Made by a program: the position numbers and the translations under genes. This document shows positions 61,582-64,000 of a stretch of 64,000 nucleotides of DNA, piece by piece; position 1 is the stretch's first letter; each line of letters starts with the position of its first letter. Under the pieces are notes generated by a model. It worked only from the letters and a program-made list of their open reading frames with translations. It had not been told where the DNA came from and did not search any database. Location of the stretch: positions 62,001-126,000 of the forward strand of contig NZ_JADYVD010000019.1 of assembly GCF_020193575.1 (NCBI RefSeq), given 5' to 3'. The DNA is from Ensifer sp. IC4062. Lineage in GTDB: Bacteria; Pseudomonadota; Alphaproteobacteria; Rhizobiales; Rhizobiaceae.

Positions 61582-61658
61582 TGGTCGGAGTGGCGTGATT
61601 CGAACACGCGACCCCCACGTCCCGAACGTGGTGCGCTACCAGACTGCGCTACACTCCG
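61582..61658 (-). tRNA. tRNA-Pro, anticodon CGG
   Basis: On the minus strand the acceptor arms CGGAGTG and CACTCCG pair, the anticodon stem CCACG/CGTGG encloses the loop TTCGGGA (anticodon CGG at positions 34-36, reading CCG), and the T-arm has GTTCGAATC. The 3' CCA is encoded (61582-61584). Total is 77 bases. Confidence 0.95.
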
Positions 61659-61672
61659 TGACCAGCGGCGCC

Positions 61673-61701
61673 TCTATAGAACAGCATTTTCGATTTCACA
61701 A
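61673..61701 (-). promoter_or_regulatory. Promoter of tRNA-Pro
   Basis: On the minus strand TTGTGA (61701-61696) is followed after 17 bases by TATAGA (61678-61673), about 15 bases before the mature tRNA end. This is a good housekeeping-sigma match. Confidence 0.65.
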
Positions 61702-61948
61702 GCGCTCAACGTAAAAAAGAATGCCGGCTGCCGCAAAAATTTGGACCAGTGGAAAACCGACGGCCCGCCTCCCGCGAAGGGGCAATAGGGCGTTTCTGCA
61801 ACGCTTCATATTTTCCTGAAACTCAGCGGCCAGGGCGGATTTTCTTTCGCACGCTTTGGCGCTAGAGGCTCTGCGGAAAGCTAGGAAATCCGGGGGGTAC
61901 GGGCTTCCGCGCCGCAAATTTCAGAACGAGACTCAAAGGGACAAAAAC

Positions 61949-62362
61949 ATGAACTTCCGCATGATGACGGTCGCCGGCTTTGTGCTGGCCCTTGCCGGCT
62001 GCACGACGACCTCAGGGGTGGCGAGAAACGCGGTCGAGACGCAATGGCTGGGCAAGCCTGCGGGCACCTTCTTCGCCCAGTTCGGACCCCCAATCGCCGA
62101 CGTAGAAACCGGCGACGAGACTGTCTACAGTTGGAAGGGCGGCTATAAGACCCGCAAGATCCCGGCCGAGTACGAAAAGACCGCCGATGGCAAACGCGGC
62201 AAGCGCATCTCCGCCGCCCGCACGGAATACTTGAGCTGCTCCGTGCAACTTACCGTCTCGTCCGACTACGTCATCCGCGCCGTCCGCCTCGTCGGCGACC
62301 GCAAGCGCGCCAACGGCCCGACCTGGTGCGAGGAATTCTTGGGTGGCGCCAAGGCGGAGTGA
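61949..62362 (+). CDS. Small lipoprotein, hypothetical
   Basis: The 137-residue lipoprotein has signal and lipobox MMTVAGFVLALAGC (LAGC, Cys18) and a mature domain with AVETQWLGKPAGTFFAQFGPPIADVETGDETVYSWKGG, a segment shared by many rhizobial outer-membrane lipoproteins of unknown role. Two further cysteines (YLSCSVQL and TWCEEF) may form a disulfide. The start at 61949 follows AAAGGGAC; the frame extends upstream without support. A strong terminator follows. Confidence 0.82.
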   Translation: MNFRMMTVAGFVLALAGCTTTSGVARNAVETQWLGKPAGTFFAQFGPPIADVETGDETVYSWKGGYKTRKIPAEYEKTADGKRGKRISAARTEYLSCSVQLTVSSDYVIRAVRLVGDRKRANGPTWCEEFLGGAKAE

Positions 62363-62387
62363 GATTTACCTCAGCGACCGCTCGACG

Positions 62388-62418
62388 ACCCGTCGGCAAG
62401 GGCCGGCGGGTTTTTTTT
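62388..62418 (+). terminator. Intrinsic terminator of the lipoprotein gene
   Basis: ACCCGTCGGC (62388-62397) and GCCGGCGGGT (62402-62411) pair with one G-U around an AAGG loop and are followed directly by TTTTTTTT. It lies 25 bases after the stop. Confidence 0.9.
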
Positions 62419-62599
62419 GCGACCCGCGGCGGCGAGCGAATGGCAAGATCCGGCGTACGATCGACTCCCTGCGACCCGCTCCGTGCTTTATCTCAGTCGC
62501 GCACTGGTGAGCCCATGTAACCCCCGCCTTTCCATCCGGCTGGCATAGGCATAGGCTCCGGGTCCTGCGTATTCCTCGATACTCCCGGAGTTCCAGCCC

Positions 62600-64000
62600 A
62601 TGCGTGACCTGCACCTGCCCGGCCGTTCCGTCGTCATGGGTCGGCATGGCGCCGCCGCCACCTCGCATTTTCTTTCAACGCTCACCGCCATCGAGATTCT
62701 GCGTCGCGGCGGCAACGCCGCCGACGCCGCGATCGCCGCCTGCGCGGTGCAGTGCGTGGTCGAGCCGGGCTCGACCGGCATTGGCGGCGACAATTTCGTT
62801 CTCTTCGCCCCCGCCCGTAGCGATCCGGCAGGCAAAGTCTATGGCCTGAACGGCTCGGGCCGCGCGCCCAGGGGTCTTACAACCGAGCATCTTTTGAAGC
62901 AGGGATTGAAAGAAATCGGGCTGACCTCGGTGCATGCCGTCACCATTCCCGGCGCGGTCGATGCCTGGAGCAAGCTGAACCGGCGCTTCGGCTCCATGCC
63001 ACTCGCCGAGCTGCTGCAGCCTGCTATCCGCTATGCAGAGGAAGGCTTTATAGTGACCGAGCGCGTCGCCACAGACTGGCACCGCAACGAAGACAAGCTG
63101 AAGGCGGACGCCAACAGCGCGCGCATGTGGTTGAAGGAGGGCAGCCGCTCCCTGAGGGACGGCGAGATCTTCCGCCAGCCCGAGCATGCAAAAGTCTTCC
63201 GCGAGATCGCCGCCAAGGGTCGCGACGGCTTTTACACCGGCTGGGTCGCCGAGGACATCGTGGCCTACTTGCGCAGCCTGGGCGGCCTGCATGCGCTGGA
63301 GGATTTCGCCACGCAAGAGGCTTTTTGGGTCGAGCCTATTTCGACGACCTACCGCGGCATCGAGCTCTTCGAGATTCCGCCGAGCGGCGTCGGTATCACG
63401 ACATTGCTGATGCTCAACATCCTGAGCGGCTTCGACCTCAGCAAATATGATCCGGTCGGCGTCGAGCGTTTCCACATCGAAGCCGAGGCTACGAGACTGG
63501 CCTTCGAGGCGCGCGAAAAGTATGTCGCCGACCCCGTCTTTGCCGACGTGCCTGTGCAGAAGTTGCTCTCTGCCGGTTTCGCCGACGAGCTTCGCGGCCG
63601 CATCGACGTGAAGAAGGCCATGCCGGCGCTGTGCGCGGCCGCCGGCACCACCACGCATCGCGATACGGTCTATATCAGTGTGGTCGACGAGGAGGGCAAT
63701 GCCTGCTCCTTCATCAACTCGCTGTTCTGGTCCTATGGCACCGGCCTCAGCAGCCCGAAGACCGGCGTGCTCCTGCAGAACCGCGGTACCGGTTTCAGCC
63801 TCGATGCCGAGCACCCCAATTGCGTAGCGCCACAGAAGCGTCCGCTGCACACGATCATCCCGGCAATGGCCATGAAGGACAGCAAACCCTGGCTCTGCTT
63901 CGGCGTAATGGGCGGCGGCTTCCAACCGGTCGGCCAAAGCCATGTGCTGACGAACATCCTCGACTTCGGCATGAATGTTCAGGAAGCCATCGACTGCGCC
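62600..64000 (+). CDS. ggt: Gamma-glutamyltransferase, 5' part of the gene
   Basis: The first 467 residues of a Ntn-hydrolase gamma-glutamyltranspeptidase-family protein are open to the window edge. Family blocks are HGAAATSHFLSTLTAIEILRRGGNAADAAIAACAVQCVVEPGSTGIGGDNFVLF and the autocleavage site with the predicted nucleophile Thr356 in RDTVYISVVDEEGNACSFINSLF, followed by GTGLSSPKTGVLLQNRG. The start lacks an obvious signal peptide, so this may be one of the cytoplasmic or acylase-like members (MRDLHLPGRSVVMGR). The ATG at 62600 has CCGGAG about ten bases upstream. A 422-codon frame on the other strand is its shadow. Confidence 0.92.
   Translation, partial: MRDLHLPGRSVVMGRHGAAATSHFLSTLTAIEILRRGGNAADAAIAACAVQCVVEPGSTGIGGDNFVLFAPARSDPAGKVYGLNGSGRAPRGLTTEHLLKQGLKEIGLTSVHAVTIPGAVDAWSKLNRRFGSMPLAELLQPAIRYAEEGFIVTERVATDWHRNEDKLKADANSARMWLKEGSRSLRDGEIFRQPEHAKVFREIAAKGRDGFYTGWVAEDIVAYLRSLGGLHALEDFATQEAFWVEPISTTYRGIELFEIPPSGVGITTLLMLNILSGFDLSKYDPVGVERFHIEAEATRLAFEAREKYVADPVFADVPVQKLLSAGFADELRGRIDVKKAMPALCAAAGTTTHRDTVYISVVDEEGNACSFINSLFWSYGTGLSSPKTGVLLQNRGTGFSLDAEHPNCVAPQKRPLHTIIPAMAMKDSKPWLCFGVMGGGFQPVGQSHVLTNILDFGMNVQEAIDCA

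Noticed and set aside
61582-61658. tRNA-Pro as an attachment site of an integrated element
   Set aside because: No integrase, no duplicated tRNA 3' end and no composition change were seen on either side.
62675-63943. 422-codon open frame on the minus strand
   Set aside because: It is antisense to ggt, whose plus-strand reading has clear family motifs throughout.

Overview
The window reads as chromosomal core DNA of an alphaproteobacterium of the Sinorhizobium/Ensifer group. The reasons are the uniformly high GC with strong GC3 codon bias, the betI-betC-betB-betA choline-O-sulfate operon, separate cysD and cysN next to an iron-sulfur cysH, the many DUF families typical of rhizobia, and several intergenic repeats of the RIME/palindromic mosaic type. 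I see no phage, transposase, integrase, plasmid or CRISPR signature. Both ends cut genes: an MrpA-type antiporter subunit at the left (minus strand) and gamma-glutamyltransferase at the right (plus strand).

Layout. 1-9.2 kb: mrpA fragment, a secreted hypothetical protein, hemolysin-III family protein, a DksA-like/universal-stress-protein pair behind a perfect FNR/FixK box, a VOC dioxygenase, oligopeptidase B, a DUF1697 protein and a TetR regulator. 9.3-19.1 kb: homocysteine methyltransferase, SelO, membrane glucose dehydrogenase, class A beta-lactamase, hydrolase, a MerR regulator, then a GNAT/PfpI gene pair preceded by what looks like a complete leader-peptide attenuator. 19.1-33.3 kb: two c-type cytochromes, a LysE exporter divergent from a WYL regulator, superoxide dismutase, a TetR/membrane-protein module with two matching operators, VOC/YdeI genes, aminotransferase, alcohol dehydrogenase, phosphatase, dehalogenase, LysR/MFS/aldo-keto reductase. 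33.3-50.5 kb: HerA-like ATPase, a decayed phnA, ohr/ohrR, L,D-transpeptidase, two multidomain cyclic-di-GMP proteins, two glutathione transferases, LysR, DeoR, asparaginase, quinone reductase, HdeD. 50.5-60.5 kb: betICBA and cysHDN. 60.5-64 kb: repeats, small proteins, tRNA-Pro(CGG), a lipoprotein and ggt.

How the genes work together. Most are housekeeping or stress-metabolism genes in small units, often a regulator divergent from its target with a visible palindrome between them (ohr/ohrR, lysE/WYL, hdeD/betI). betICBA takes up choline-O-sulfate, choline and betaine aldehyde to glycine betaine. cysHDN activates and reduces sulfate.

The observation I rate highest is at 17.80-17.98 kb. There is a TTGACA promoter whose predicted start falls on the ATG of a 16-residue open frame (MIKNAPISSVYFWLFR), followed by mutually exclusive 1:2, 2:3 and 3:4 hairpins. 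The last of these is an intrinsic terminator about 40 bp before the GNAT gene. This is the architecture of the leaderless rhizobial trpL attenuator, but in front of an acetyltransferase/DJ-1 pair. All functional statements come from reading the sequence and recalled family knowledge; no search or folding program was run.
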